Assembly (NCBI RefSeq): GCF_024679245.1
Contig: NC_090177.1
Location: 51,677,478-51,741,477 of the forward strand
Direction of reading: 5' to 3'
Source: Pseudorasbora parva
Lineage: Eukaryota; Chordata; Actinopteri; Cypriniformes; Gobionidae
DNA length: 64,000 nucleotides
Shown here: piece by piece, positions 1 to 9,862 of the stretch
Numbering within the stretch: the stretch's first letter is position 1
How the letters are laid out: each line of letters begins with the position of its first letter
Notes under the pieces: generated by a model
What the model saw: only the letters and a program-made list of their open reading frames with translations
Database searches by the model: none
What the model was told of the DNA's origin: nothing
Translations under genes and position numbers: made by a program

Positions 1-111
1 CTTCGAGCATCTAACAACGAGCCAATGAAATTTGGCATGCGATCACGCATTCCACGCTCCGCCCCGCAGCGCGGGTATAAAACAGGAAGTGGAATGATAG
101 ATCAGCGCTTT
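1..111 (+). repeat. Left inverted terminal repeat of DIRS-A
   Basis: This is the reverse complement of 6103-6213, and it includes the GC-rich block just upstream of a TATA-like motif. A related block recurs near 52555-52640 and 62025-62110, which marks the 5' ends of two other DIRS copies of the same group. Confidence 0.9.
75..81 (+). promoter_or_regulatory. TATA-like box in the DIRS-A left terminal repeat
   Basis: TATAAAA follows a GC-rich stretch, about 390 bases upstream of the gag ATG at 462. Because it lies in the inverted repeat, the same motif faces inward from the right end at 6132-6138. Promoter function is inferred. Confidence 0.5.
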
Positions 112-461
112 CTACTTCGGAGCCGAACAGTTTCATTTGCTGTTTCTACGAAGAGCTTTCTGACTACGAGTCAATTTCCTGTGAAAGAGAGTCTGCCAGT
201 GCGGGTGATACGGTGCGTCAGCGAGAGACCGTCCTTCCGTGATAAAAGAGCTTTGTTGGTTCGCTGAGCGTTTCCTAAGAAAAGAGTTGGTTCGCTGGGC
301 GTATACACTACACACATACACAAACATCACTGAGAGCTCACACAGGCTTGCAGATCGAACTGTGTGGAGCGCGGTCATCTCCCTGAGTGCTTCAGCACAC
401 TAAAAGAGCAGCTTTCCATTCACAAAAGAGCAACACGGTTTGACCCTGCGTCTTTTTCAAG

Positions 462-2050
462 ATGTCATTCAAACCGTGTGTTTCTGGGTGCGGTCGATTT
501 CTGTCTCCGCTTGACGGGCACGTTCGTTGTCTCTCGTGTCTGGGCGCACAGCACGCTGAGGCGGCGTTCGTGGATGAGTCATGTTCCCATTGCGGGAATA
601 TGTCCATCGCAGTGTTGCGGTCCCGTCTCCAGTACCTCAGAAGAGGTGGAGCGCCATCGTGCATCCCCCGATCTAGCGGTCCTCCAGCTGCAAAGCAGAG
701 GGCTGCTACTTTGGCTGATGACCTTGGTGGGGACCTGAGGGTGACGGTCAGGGCAAACCCGACGGGTCTCACGGCTCCTCGGGCCCCTCCCCCCTCCACT
801 GTGCCGGTGGAGCTTCCGGAAGGGCGTGCTGACCTCCCACGTGGAGCGCCAGTCGTCTCTTTTGGGGCTCCGGCGGAGGACCAGATGTCGGTTGCTGCAT
901 CGGGGGATGAGCTAATGGGTTCCGAGGATGAAGACTCGGCTGCGTTGCCGACCCGGAACTTACGGCTATGTTTGCCCGGGCCGCCGCAAGTGTCGGGCTT
1001 GAGTGGAACCCTCCACCACGTCCCGAACCTTCGCGGCTGGACGATTGGTTTCTCGGGACGGGTCGTGCTGGTTCTCAGCTTCCCGCCCCGGTGCCTTTCT
1101 TTCCGGAAGTGCATCAGGAGCTCACGAAGTCGTGGGTGGCGCCGTATAGCGCTCGCCAGCGATCGACTGACTCCTCCATCCTCACCACTCTCGATGGTGG
1201 TGCAGCTAAGGGCTACGAGGGGATCCCTCCAGTCGAGCGGTCGGTTGCGATGCATCTGTGTCCTAAGACCGCTGCGGACTGGAGGCACGCCCCGCGTCTC
1301 CCCTCCCGGGCGTGTAAGTTCTCGTCTGGCTTGACAGGCAAGGCTTACGCAGCCTGCGGAGAAGCTGCATCAGCTTTGCATGCCATGGCGCTCCTGCAGG
1401 TCCACCAGGCCAAAGCGCTCATGGAACTGCACGAGGGTGGTTCCGACCAGGCAGTTATGCAGGAACTGCGTGCCGCGACGGACCTCGCCCTCCGGGCAAC
1501 GAAAGTCACTGCACGCTCCCTGGGTCGGGCGATGTCCACTTTGGTGGTCCAGGAACGCCACCTGTGGCTGAACCTGACAGACATGCGGGATTCGGACAAG
1601 GTTCGGTTTTTGAACGCCCCTGTCTGTCAGGCCGGCCTCTTCGGCGACGCCATCGAGGACTTTGCCCAGCAGTTCTCGGTGGCCAAGAAGCAGACGGAGG
1701 CCATCAAGAATATCCTGCCCCGGCGGCCCGCTGCTGCCTCCACCCAGCCGCCCGGGGCAGCCCCCCAGTCTGCTCATTGCCGAGGGTGTCCCCCGGCGTC
1801 CGCCTCCGCCTCCGCCCCTGCCAAGCCCAAGCAGCAGCCTCCACCCGCGAAGCAGGGTGCCGGACGCAAGGGGGCCGCCCAACCCGTCCAGGGTCCGGCA
1901 AGCGCAAGGGGAAGCGGCCCTGAGACGGGCAGCCCAGGGAGAAGAGGAGCTGCTCTGAGGGAGATGATGTCCGCATCCCCCCCCCCCCCCCCCCCCCCGG
2001 AGGAGGACCGGGGGGGCATCACTGGTCATTACATCTCTGCCGCTGGCTCT
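462..2050 (+). pseudogene. DIRS-A gag-like ORF, frameshifted
   Basis: The ATG at 462 opens a protein whose first 45 residues carry a Cys/His array: C6, C10, H20, C23, C26, H31, C41, C44. The same spacing occurs in the DIRS-B and DIRS-C gag proteins. The first frame runs to about 950. The family-like sequence then continues in another frame (from about 968: EWNPPPRPEPSRLDDWFL, then PFFPEVHQELTKSW and GEAASALHAMALLQVHQAKAL). Compared with DIRS-C, a short deletion near 945-955 causes the shift. The C-terminal part is Pro/Ala/Lys-rich, fitting a nucleic-acid-binding tail, and it reaches a 22-base C run at 1977-1998. The true end is unclear. Probable role: capsid-like protein of the DIRS particle. 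Confidence 0.75.
1977..1998 (+). repeat. Poly-C tract (22 C)
   Basis: An uninterrupted run of C lies inside the end of the gag-like frame and codes for a proline run. It is prone to slippage and to assembly length error. Confidence 0.95.
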
Positions 2051-2123
2051 CCAGAGTCCAGCGGTACCCACATTTTCACCAAAAGAGCAATTTCCTCTCT
2101 CTCTGGGCCCCAAGAGGGTCAGG

Positions 2124-4280
2124 TTGGCAGTGTGCGACGCCCACGGGCCTTGTCACTCCTTTCCTACCCTCCCGTCGCCAGGGGGCAGTTGTGTGGGCCT
2201 CGAGGACGCCCCCGGGCCTTCTCACCCACACACTGCCTCTCTCGTGAGCACTCAGTCAACACTCCGGGCCGCCCACGGGCCTTCCGGGTCGGGGCTGAGT
2301 GCTTCACTTCCCTGCCTCCGGGCAGTGGGCAGCAGAGTGGGCTCCGAGGACGCCTCCGGGCCTTCTCACCCACTCTCTGTCCAAACCAGGAGTGCTCAGG
2401 CAACACTTCGGGCCGCCTCCGGGCCTCCCGAGTCGGGCCAGAGTACTCCGCTTCGCTGCCCCACCCCGGGCACGTCTGTGGTGCCGTTGGTCCCGCTTGT
2501 ACGGTCTCTGGGGGCCTGGCTAGGTCTCCCCAGGCTGTCTCGCTGGCTCATCCGTACCATCAGACTCGGCTACGCGATTCAGTTCGCGCGCCGGCCGCCC
2601 AAGTACAAGGGCATCCTCTTCACCTCCGTGCGAAGCAGCGATGCTCAGGTCTTGAGGTCAGAGATCGAGGTCCTACTGGCGAAGGACACGATCGAGCCGG
2701 TTCCTCCAGCCGATATGAAGACGGGGTTCTACAGCCCCTACTTCATTGTGCCCAAGAAAGGGGGTGGGTTACGACCAATCCTGGACCTGCGAGTTCTGAA
2801 TCGGGCCCTGCACAAGCTCCCGTTCAGGATGTTGACGCAGAAACGCATTTTTCAATGCATCCGTCCCCAGGATTGGTTCGCAGCGATCGACCTGAAGGAC
2901 GCGTACTTCCATGTGTCTATTCTCCCTCGACACAGACCGTTCCTACGCTTTGCGTTCGAGGGGAAAGCATATCAGTACAAGGTCCTGCCCTTCGGGCTGT
3001 CCCTGTCGCCCCGCGTCTTCACGAAGGTCGCGGAGGCAGCCATTGTTCCGCTCAGAGAACGCGGCGTTCCGATTCTCAATCGTCCTAGCCCAGTCGAAGG
3101 ACCAGTTGTGCGAACACAGGGACCTGGTGCTCAGTCACCTCAGCCAGTTGGGCCTTCGGGCCAACCGAGAGAAGAGCAAACTCTGTCCTACACAGAGGAT
3201 CTCTTACCTCGGTATGGAGCTGGACTCGGTCAACCGGACTGCGCGCCTCACCGAGGAGCGAGTCCAGTCGGTGTTGAACTGCTTGAATATGTTCAAGAGC
3301 AGGACAGCGGTCCCACTGAAATTCTTTCAGAGGCTCCTGGGGCATATGGCATCTGCAGCCGCGGTCACGCCGCTCGGATTGCTTCATATGAGACCGCTTC
3401 AACGCTGGCTCAATGGCCGAGTCCCGAGGTGGGCATGGCAGAGCGGTCAGTACCGGGTCCCAGTGACTCCTTACTGCCGCCAAACCTTCAGCCCGTGGTC
3501 CAGCACTTCGTTTCTCCGGGCCGGGGTGCCCCTAGAACAAGTGTCCAGGCATGCTGTGCTATTCACGGATGCCTCCACCACAGGCTGGGGGGCCACGTAC
3601 AACGGGCATGCAGTTGCTGGTCTGTGGACGGGGCCGCAATTGCATTGGCATATCAATTGCCTCGAGTTACTGGCAGTACATTTGGCACTCCGCCGCCTCA
3701 AGGGGCCGCTGCGTGGCAAGCATGTACTGGTCCGTACGGACAGCACCACGGCCGTAGCGTACATCAACCGTTAGGGTGGTCTACGCTCCCGTCTGGTGTG
3801 CTGAACCAGACAGCCGACGAGCTCTCTCGTCAGCCGACACCTCCGGGAGAGTGGCGACTCCACCCCCAGGCGGTCCAGCTGATATGGGACCAGTTCGGAG
3901 CCGCACGGGTCAACCTGTTTGCCTCTCCGGACTCGACCCATTGCCAGTGGTACTATTCCCTGACCGGGGGTACCCTCGGCACAGATGCACTGGCGCACAG
4001 CTGGCCCCGGGACCTACGCAAGTATGCGTTTCCCCCAGTGAGCCTTCTTGCACAGACTCTGTGCAAGGTCAGGGAGGACGAGGAACAGGTCTTGTTAGTT
4101 GCGCCGTATTGGCCCAACCGGACCTGGTTCCCAGAACTCACACTCCTCGCGACAGCCCCTCCTTGGCTGATTCCCCTGAGGAAGGACCTTCTTTCTCAGG
4201 GACGGGGCACGCTATGGCACCCGCGTCCAGACCTCTGGAATCTTCATGTCTGGTCCCTGGACGGGACGCGGAGGTTCTAG
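2124..4280 (+). pseudogene. DIRS-A reverse transcriptase - RNase H - methylase-like ORF, broken
   Basis: The RT domain (about 2560-3440) shows FYSPYFIVPKKGGGLRPILD, motif A as DLKDAYFHVSI and motif B as VLPFGLSLSPRVFTK. The catalytic YxDD motif, expected after VPILN near 3078, is missing: the sequence jumps to the downstream LAQSKDQLCEHRD block in another frame, so a small deletion removed it. The RNase H part (AVLFTDASTTGWGA, then CLELLAVHLAL and VRTDSTTAVAYINR) ends at a TAG at 3772-3774. A second small deletion near 3780-3800 returns to the first frame, where the DIRS C-terminal module runs to 4280 (NLFASPDSTHCQWYYSL, then VAPYWPNRTWFPEL). That module is described for the family as DAM-methylase-like. 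RT activity is not expected. Confidence 0.85.
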
Positions 4281-5287
4281 ATGGACTACCACAAGCTGTC
4301 GTAGATACCATTGCTTCAGCTAGAGCCCCCTCTACGAGGCGCCTCTATGCTCTGAAGTGGAACCTGTTCGTTGAGTGGTGCGCTTCCCGCCAGGAAGACC
4401 CCCGAAGGTGTTCGATCAGTGTCGTGCTTTCCTTCCTGCAAGATGGGTTGGAGAGAAGGCTGTCTCCCTCCACCCTCAAGGTATATGCTGTGGCAATAGA
4501 AGCGTACCATGATGTAGTAGAAGGTAAGTCCGTGGGGAAGCACGACCTAATCGTCAGGTTCCTCAGAGGTGCGAGGAGACTAAATCCTCCTCGTCCATCC
4601 TCGATACCCTCTTGGGACTTAGCTCTAGTGCTCAGAGCACTTCAGAGCCCTCCCTTCGAGCCTTTGGCGTCTTGTGAGCTTAAGATCTTGTCAATGAAGA
4701 CAGTGCTCCTGACGGCATTGGCCTCGATCAAGAGGGTTGGGGACCTGCATGCACTTTCGGTCAACGAATCGTGCCTAGAGTTCGGGCCAGGTAACTCTCA
4801 CGTTGTCCTGAGACCCCGGCCCGGATATGTGCCAAAGGTTCCTACCACTCCCTTCCGGGATCAGTTGGTGAACCTGCAAGCACTGCCTTCGGAGGAGGCA
4901 GACCCAGCCCTGGCTTTGTTGTGTCCGGTCCGCGCCCTTCGCGCTTACGTTGACCGGACCCAAAGCCTTCGGACCTCAGAGCAACTCTTCGTCTGTTACG
5001 GAGGCCAGCAGAAGGGAAAGGCTGTCTCCAAGCAGAGGTTAGCCCACTGGATAGTGGATGCTATAGTCTTGGCCTACCAGTCCCAAGACGTGCCTTGCCC
5101 GTTCGGTGTAAAAGCTCACTCCACTCGGAGCGTTGCTTCTTCCTGGAAGTTGGCTCAAGGCGCCTCGCTGACAGACATATGTAGAGCTGCGGGCTGGGCG
5201 ACACCTAACACGTTTGCTAGATTCTATAGCTTACGTGTAGAGCCGGTATCTTCCCGCATCCTCGCCCCCAGTGGCCAGGAGCGTTAA
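4214..5287 (+). CDS. DIRS-A tyrosine recombinase (integrase), intact
   Basis: From the ATG at 4214 this gives 357 residues without a break. The start is inferred: the same frame is open back to 3776, but homology to the DIRS-B recombinase begins near residue 25. Residues 30-120 look like the SAM-like core-binding domain (SARAPSTRRLYALKWNLFVE, then LSPSTLKVYAVAIEAYHD). The catalytic domain carries Arg174 (SIKRVGDL), the box H302-S-T-R305, W328 at the second His/Trp position, and Tyr338 as likely nucleophile (FARFYSL). The enzyme would insert the circular DNA intermediate by site-specific strand exchange, so long TSDs are not expected. It overlaps the end of the RT ORF in another frame, as usual for DIRS elements. 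Confidence 0.9.
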   Translation: MAPASRPLESSCLVPGRDAEVLDGLPQAVVDTIASARAPSTRRLYALKWNLFVEWCASRQEDPRRCSISVVLSFLQDGLERRLSPSTLKVYAVAIEAYHDVVEGKSVGKHDLIVRFLRGARRLNPPRPSSIPSWDLALVLRALQSPPFEPLASCELKILSMKTVLLTALASIKRVGDLHALSVNESCLEFGPGNSHVVLRPRPGYVPKVPTTPFRDQLVNLQALPSEEADPALALLCPVRALRAYVDRTQSLRTSEQLFVCYGGQQKGKAVSKQRLAHWIVDAIVLAYQSQDVPCPFGVKAHSTRSVASSWKLAQGASLTDICRAAGWATPNTFARFYSLRVEPVSSRILAPSGQER

Positions 5288-5931
5288 GTGCCCGTTCTAA
5301 GTGTCGGCTTGCGAAACGCCACTCCCGCCCTCTGGGCCGGATACGTGCGTCTATTTGTCTCCAGTTGTGTTCCCCGGGAAACCGGCTAACCCTGTCGAGC
5401 TCCTCCGTCACCCCTCCGGTGTCAGACGTTGCGGACCGTCCGACGCCAGGCCTGCACCCGTATGCTTGTGTAGCGTGGCTGTAGGCTGGGTTCCATATGT
5501 AGCGGTTCCCTCACGGCAACCCCATATGTGTATTCTTCCACGGTACCAGCTACCCTTCGGGCTAGCCCCGTGTCTTTCCCTCGACAGAGCCCGCTCTGTC
5601 GTCTCTGGGCGTGTTCTTTCCCCCCTTCAATCAGGCTGGAACCACCCCAGAGACTGCCATATGTTGCACTACCCTGCCAGGTTAGTCCTTATGTGTATTC
5701 CGCCACCTCTCCTTCCCTGAAGGACGTGGCCCCGCAGCGTACCCTCTCTCTCTCTCTCGAGGTAGGCACGCTTTCCCAGCGTTATCCAATAGTCATTCTG
5801 AGTGGGTCTTGCAGAAACAGCAGTGACTGACCTCCCTGCTTGGAGCCCTGACTTCCGTACCATACTAGACGGTGCAGTGCACTCAAGCAGGACGCTGGAA
5901 GGGCCAGCATCCTGGCGTTTTCCATAGGGAT
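5288..5931 (+). other. 3' non-coding region of DIRS-A
   Basis: There is no credible gene here. The stretch contains several loose repeats of a CATATGTGTATTC-like motif (near 5495, 5520, 5660, 5690) and a short CT run near 5745-5758. It joins the recombinase stop to the internal complementary region. Confidence 0.6.
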
Positions 5932-6045
5932 CCCATTCGTCGGTTCAGTTCTGACGTACGTCGAACGTGACCGACTGAAAGGGAACGTCTCGGTTACGTA
6001 TGTAACCCTCGTTCCCTGAAGGAGGGAACGGAAACGTACGTCCCG
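5932..6045 (+). repeat. Internal complementary region of DIRS-A
   Basis: The first half (5932-5962) repeats the outer right terminus at 6238-6267 directly. The second half (about 5992-6045) is the reverse complement of the terminus at 6255-6308. The two halves flank the palindrome GGTTACGTATGTAACC at 5992-6007. In DIRS elements this region is thought to template completion of the termini and circle closure. Confidence 0.8.
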
Positions 6046-6102
6046 TCGCCAGATGCTGTGCTTCCGCTGGGAGTCCGGTCACCTTTCGGCTCCTCAGCAG
6101 GA

Positions 6103-6213
6103 AAAGCGCTGATCTATCATTCCACGTCCTGTTTTATACCCGCGCTGCGGGGCGGAGCGTGGAATGCGTGATCGCATGCCAAATTTCATTGGCTCGTTGT
6201 TAGATGCTCGAAG
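6103..6213 (-). repeat. Right inverted terminal repeat of DIRS-A
   Basis: This is the reverse complement of 1-111. It carries the inward-facing TATA-like motif at 6132-6138. The terminus continues outward to the palindrome at 6294-6309. Confidence 0.9.
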
Positions 6214-6311
6214 TAGGATTGGTCTCTAAAGTAAGATCCCATTCGTCGGTTCAGTTCTGACGTACGTCTCCGTTCCCTCCTTCAGGGAACGAGGGTTACA
6301 TACGTAACCTA

Positions 6312-6488
6312 GACATTCCCTGAGAGGGAACGAGACGCTGCGTCGAAACGCTAGGGGACGCCTCTGCGTACCATGTCATGAAGCACTTGTGTAATCAGTC
6401 CAATAGTGGGACGTTACGTCACGGGCGGGTGACGTCATCGACCAGGAAGCTATAAAGCATGCCCGGACCAAACAGTCACTAGCTTCTG
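6312..6488 (+). repeat. Left terminal repeat of DIRS-B
   Basis: It matches the reverse complement of 11426-11601. It includes a perfect CRE-like TGACGTCA at 6430-6437 and a TATAAAG at 6451-6457, so the promoter-like block is present at both ends and points inward. Confidence 0.9.
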
Positions 6489-6534
6489 GAAAAGTCGAAC
6501 AAATCGATCACAGGCATGCCGGGAGTATGGCATC

Positions 6535-6640
6535 TCGACGCAGCGTCTCGTTCCCTCTCAGGGAACCATGGTTACATACGTAACCTGAGACGTTCCCTAT
6601 CTCGAGGGAACTTTGAGCTGCGTTGAAACGCTAGGGGACC
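6535..6640 (-). repeat. Internal complementary region of DIRS-B
   Basis: 6535-6563 is the reverse complement of the element's left tip (about 6318-6346), and about 6588-6640 is an inverted copy of its right tip (about 11545-11601). Both are joined at the palindrome GGTTACATACGTAACC (6570-6585). This is the expected joined-ends copy of a DIRS element. Confidence 0.85.
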
Positions 6641-6684
6641 TCAATACCCACACCGCCAGAGTCCCAAATGTCTGTATGTGTGAA

Positions 6685-7790
6685 TCAACCCAGAAACACC
6701 CGGGACCCCGGTGTAGAGGCTACATCTAGATTGTAAAACCTCACGAATGTATGCGGAGAGGACCACCCAGCCGCATCACAAACCTCTGACAGTAAAACTC
6801 CCGAAATAAGAGCCATAGAGGCAGCCATACTCCTAGTAGAGTGGGCGTGGACCCTCATAGGTGAAGGATGTCCGACCGAATCATAAGCGAGCGAAATAGC
6901 CTCAACTATCCACTTGCTAAGCGTCTGCTTTGAAGCCGATTTTCCCTTACTCGAGGACCCAAAACATACGAACAACTGTTCTGACTTTCGCCACAGGGCA
7001 GCTCTGTGGACATATGCATCTAGGGCCCTGACCGGACATAGATTTAGCTTCTCTTGGTCTTGACTAGTGAACGGAGGCGGACAGAAAGCCTGCAGCATTA
7101 CTGGTCCCGGCACGTTGGTCGGGACCTTGGGAACATATCCTTCCCTCGGGAAGAGAAATGCTTTCACCATACCTGGTGCAAACTCAAGGCAAGAGGGTGC
7201 TACTGATAGAGCCTGTAGGTCTCCTACTCTTTTCATGAAATCGCTAGAAGAAACACTGTTTTTAGTGTGAGGAACTTTTCTGACACTTCCTCTAACGGCT
7301 CGAAGGGAGCCAACATAAGGCCTTCCAGCACTATGGCCAGGTCCCAAGTCGGCACCCTGGAGCGTGCCGCAGGTCTGAGCCTCAAGGTACACGGAGGAAA
7401 CGCGTGACCCACGGGTGTCTCCCTAATGATGCGTTATCTAATGGATTATGATACGCAGATATCGCTGACACATACACTTTCAGAGTCGACGGGGATAACC
7501 CTGCGGAGAATTTTTCTTGCAAGAACTCGAGAACTGAACCGACCGGGCAGTTAACAGGGTCCAAAGTCTGGTGCGTACACCAGGCGACAAAAACTCTCCA
7601 TTTGAGTGCGTAAAGTCTCCTTGTGGATGGTGCTCTGGAGTGCAACATGGTCTCTATCACCTCAGTCGATAGACCCGTGTTTATGAACTGGGCCCCCTCA
7701 GGGGCCAAGCCCACAGTTTCCACAGTTCCGGGCACGGGTGCAGTACTGACCCCCCGGCCTGCGAAAGAAGATCCCTCCTGACTGGGATTT
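6685..7790 (-). pseudogene. DIRS-B tyrosine recombinase, frameshifted
   Basis: The N-terminal core-binding part (SRAPSTRRLYALKWRVFVAW, then LSPSTLKVYVSAISAYHN) lies in one frame down to about 7390. The catalytic part (MKRVGDLQALSV; HSTRSMAAS; GWSSPHTFVRFYNL) lies in another frame from about 7250 to 6685. The stretch 7240-7400 holds the shift or shifts. The Arg, His-x-x-Arg and Tyr residues are all still present, so damage is limited to the reading frame. The start is uncertain because the 5' part overlaps the RT ORF. Confidence 0.8.
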
Positions 7791-9840
7791 CCCAGGGAGG
7801 ACCCTCTAGGAGAGACATGATGTCTGAGAGCAACACTCGGCCCGGCCAGAACGGGGCTACCAATAAGAGCTGAACCCCGTCCCGGCGGACTCTCCCCAGC
7901 ACTCCTGGGAGCAACGCCAGAGGGGGAAAGGCGTACAGACGCAGCCTCGGCCACGTCTGTACCATTGCGTCCAGCCCCAATGGGGCTGGATGTGTGAGGG
8001 AAAAGAATGCTGGACAGTGTGTCGTCTCTCGAGACGCAAACAGATCCACCTGGGCTCGCCCAAAGCGGATCCACAGCTCCTCCACCACCTCGGGGTAGAG
8101 CCTCCATTCCCCCGGCACCACTCCCTGCCTCGACAGGGAGTCTGCCGCTACATTCAGGATCCCCGGGATGTACATCGCCCTGAGCGAGAGCATCTTGCCT
8201 TGGGCCCATATTAGAATGTGATGCGTGAGCTTCCACAACCGATGCGATCTCAATCCCCCCTGGTGATTTATATACGAGACCACCGAAGTGTTGTCTGACC
8301 GAACTAACACATGGCGGCCCCGTAGGTCTGGGAGGAAGTGTTTGAGTGCTTGAAACACAGCCATTAGCTCCAGCTGGTTTATGTGCCAGGAGAGCTGATG
8401 GCCCCTCCACAGACCTTGGGCCGAGCAGCCACTCATGACTGCTCCCCAGCCAGTTAGGGAGGCATCCGTCGTTAGCATTACGCAACGACAAGGAGCCCCC
8501 AGAACTGGACCTTGGGAAAGGAACCAAGGATCTTTCCACTTCACCAAGGCACGTAGGCAGCGCCGCGTGACCTTGATTAAGCGAAAAGGGTTTCCCCTCG
8601 GGGAGAACCCCTTGGTCCTGAGCCACCACTGTAAGGGTCTCATGTACAGCAGGCCAAAAGGTATCACGTTGGACGCTGCTGCCATCAAACCCAACACTCT
8701 TTGAAAGTGTTTGACAGTGAGTGACTGGCCTAGCTTTATCTGGTTGACGGTATTCAGGATAGTTTTTACCCTGGGCGGAGATAGCCGAGCCGACATCGTT
8801 CTCGTGTCCCAAACTACCCCCAGAAAAGTAATGCTCTGCTGTGGTGCCAATATACTTTTCTTTTCGTTCAACCTTAGCCCCAACACCTTCATGTGGGCGA
8901 GAACGGCATCTCGATGCTGAACCGCCAGTTGTTTCGACTGTGCTAACACTAGCTTATCGTCGATGTAATTTAGCATGCGAATGCCCTGGAGTCGCAGCGG
9001 AGCCAGAGCTGCATCCACGCACTTCGTGAAAGTGCGGGGCGATAAAGCTAGACCGAATGGCAGCACTCGATATTGGTACGCTTTTCCCCCAAAAGCAAAC
9101 CTGAGGAACTGTCTGTGCTGCAAGGATGGAGATGTGGAAGTACGCATCTTTTAAGTCTATCGTGACGTACCAGTCCTCGGACCTGATGTGACACACGATC
9201 TGTTTTATCGTGAGCATTTTGAATTTTAATATTTTTACTGCTCTGTTTAGATGACGTAGATCTAAGATAGGCCTTAACCCCCCCATCCTTCTTTGGAACT
9301 ATGAAGTACCGGCTGTAAAACCCCGACTCTGCAGTGGGGAGGGACCCGTTCTATAGCCTCTTTTCGCAGAAGAGTCTGTACCTCTTGTTCCATTACCAGA
9401 GCCTGCTCGGGGCTTACTACCGTGGCAGTAACCCCGTTGAACACGGGCGGGTGTAACCCGAATTGAATTCTGTACCCTTTTTCTATTGTACGCAGGACCC
9501 ATTCTGAGACATTCGGCAGAAGTTTCCATGCTGGCAGAAAATCTACTAAGGGAACCAGGCTCTCGAGGCTGGTCTCTGGATTTTCCTGTGTGGTCAGCCC
9601 GGTGTCCTGTAACGGATAACCGGCAGGTAGCAACCAAACTGACCGCCCAGGGGCCCTCCCGAGAGGGCGCGAACATCCCCAAGCCGCTACGTTTCCGGGC
9701 GGACATGGAGATATGCGTTCGCCGGGGACCGCCGTGCCCTGAAGCACCAATGGTGGCAGGGTTGGCAGACCGGCCCCCCGATGGCACCGGGAAAGAGCGG
9801 GCGCTTCAGCGAGCCGCACTTTCCCGGAGGGGACTGCCAT
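7681..9840 (-). pseudogene. DIRS-B reverse transcriptase - RNase H - methylase-like ORF, frameshifted
   Basis: The ORF begins with an ATG at 9840, 22 bases after the gag stop. It breaks near 9280-9330 (a G run at GGLRPILD) and near 9120-9150 (after DLKDAYFHIS), then stays open from about 9147 to 7681. Unlike DIRS-A, the catalytic YIDD is present (MLNYIDDKLVLAQ). RNase H follows (LTTDASLTGWGA, then INQLELMAVFQAL and VRSDNTSVVSYINHQ), then the C-terminal module (VDLFASRETTHCPAFFSL, VAPFWPGRVLLSD) described for DIRS as DAM-methylase-like. Only small indels separate it from a complete polyprotein, so it decayed recently. Confidence 0.85.
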
Positions 9841-9862
9841 CGGAAGCCCTGCGCTCTTGGCG

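Larger units (their letters stand above)
1..6308 (+). mobile_element. DIRS-type tyrosine-recombinase retrotransposon (DIRS-A), left tip cut by window edge
   Basis: The order is gag-like, RT-RNase H-methylase and tyrosine recombinase ORFs between inverted terminal repeats, followed by an internal complementary region. This is the known DIRS1 plan and replaces LTRs and a DDE integrase. Bases 1-111 are the reverse complement of 6103-6213 with few mismatches. The right terminus runs on to about 6308 and ends in a 16-base palindrome. The matching outer left part, about 95 bases, lies outside the window. The gag and RT frames are broken, while the recombinase reads through. The next element starts directly after the right end in the opposite orientation. 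Confidence 0.9.

Noticed and set aside
392..1288. Minus-strand 298-codon frame opposite DIRS-A gag
   Set aside because: It is a GC-rich shadow of the gag frame with no motif; the plus-strand frame is supported by DIRS-B and DIRS-C.
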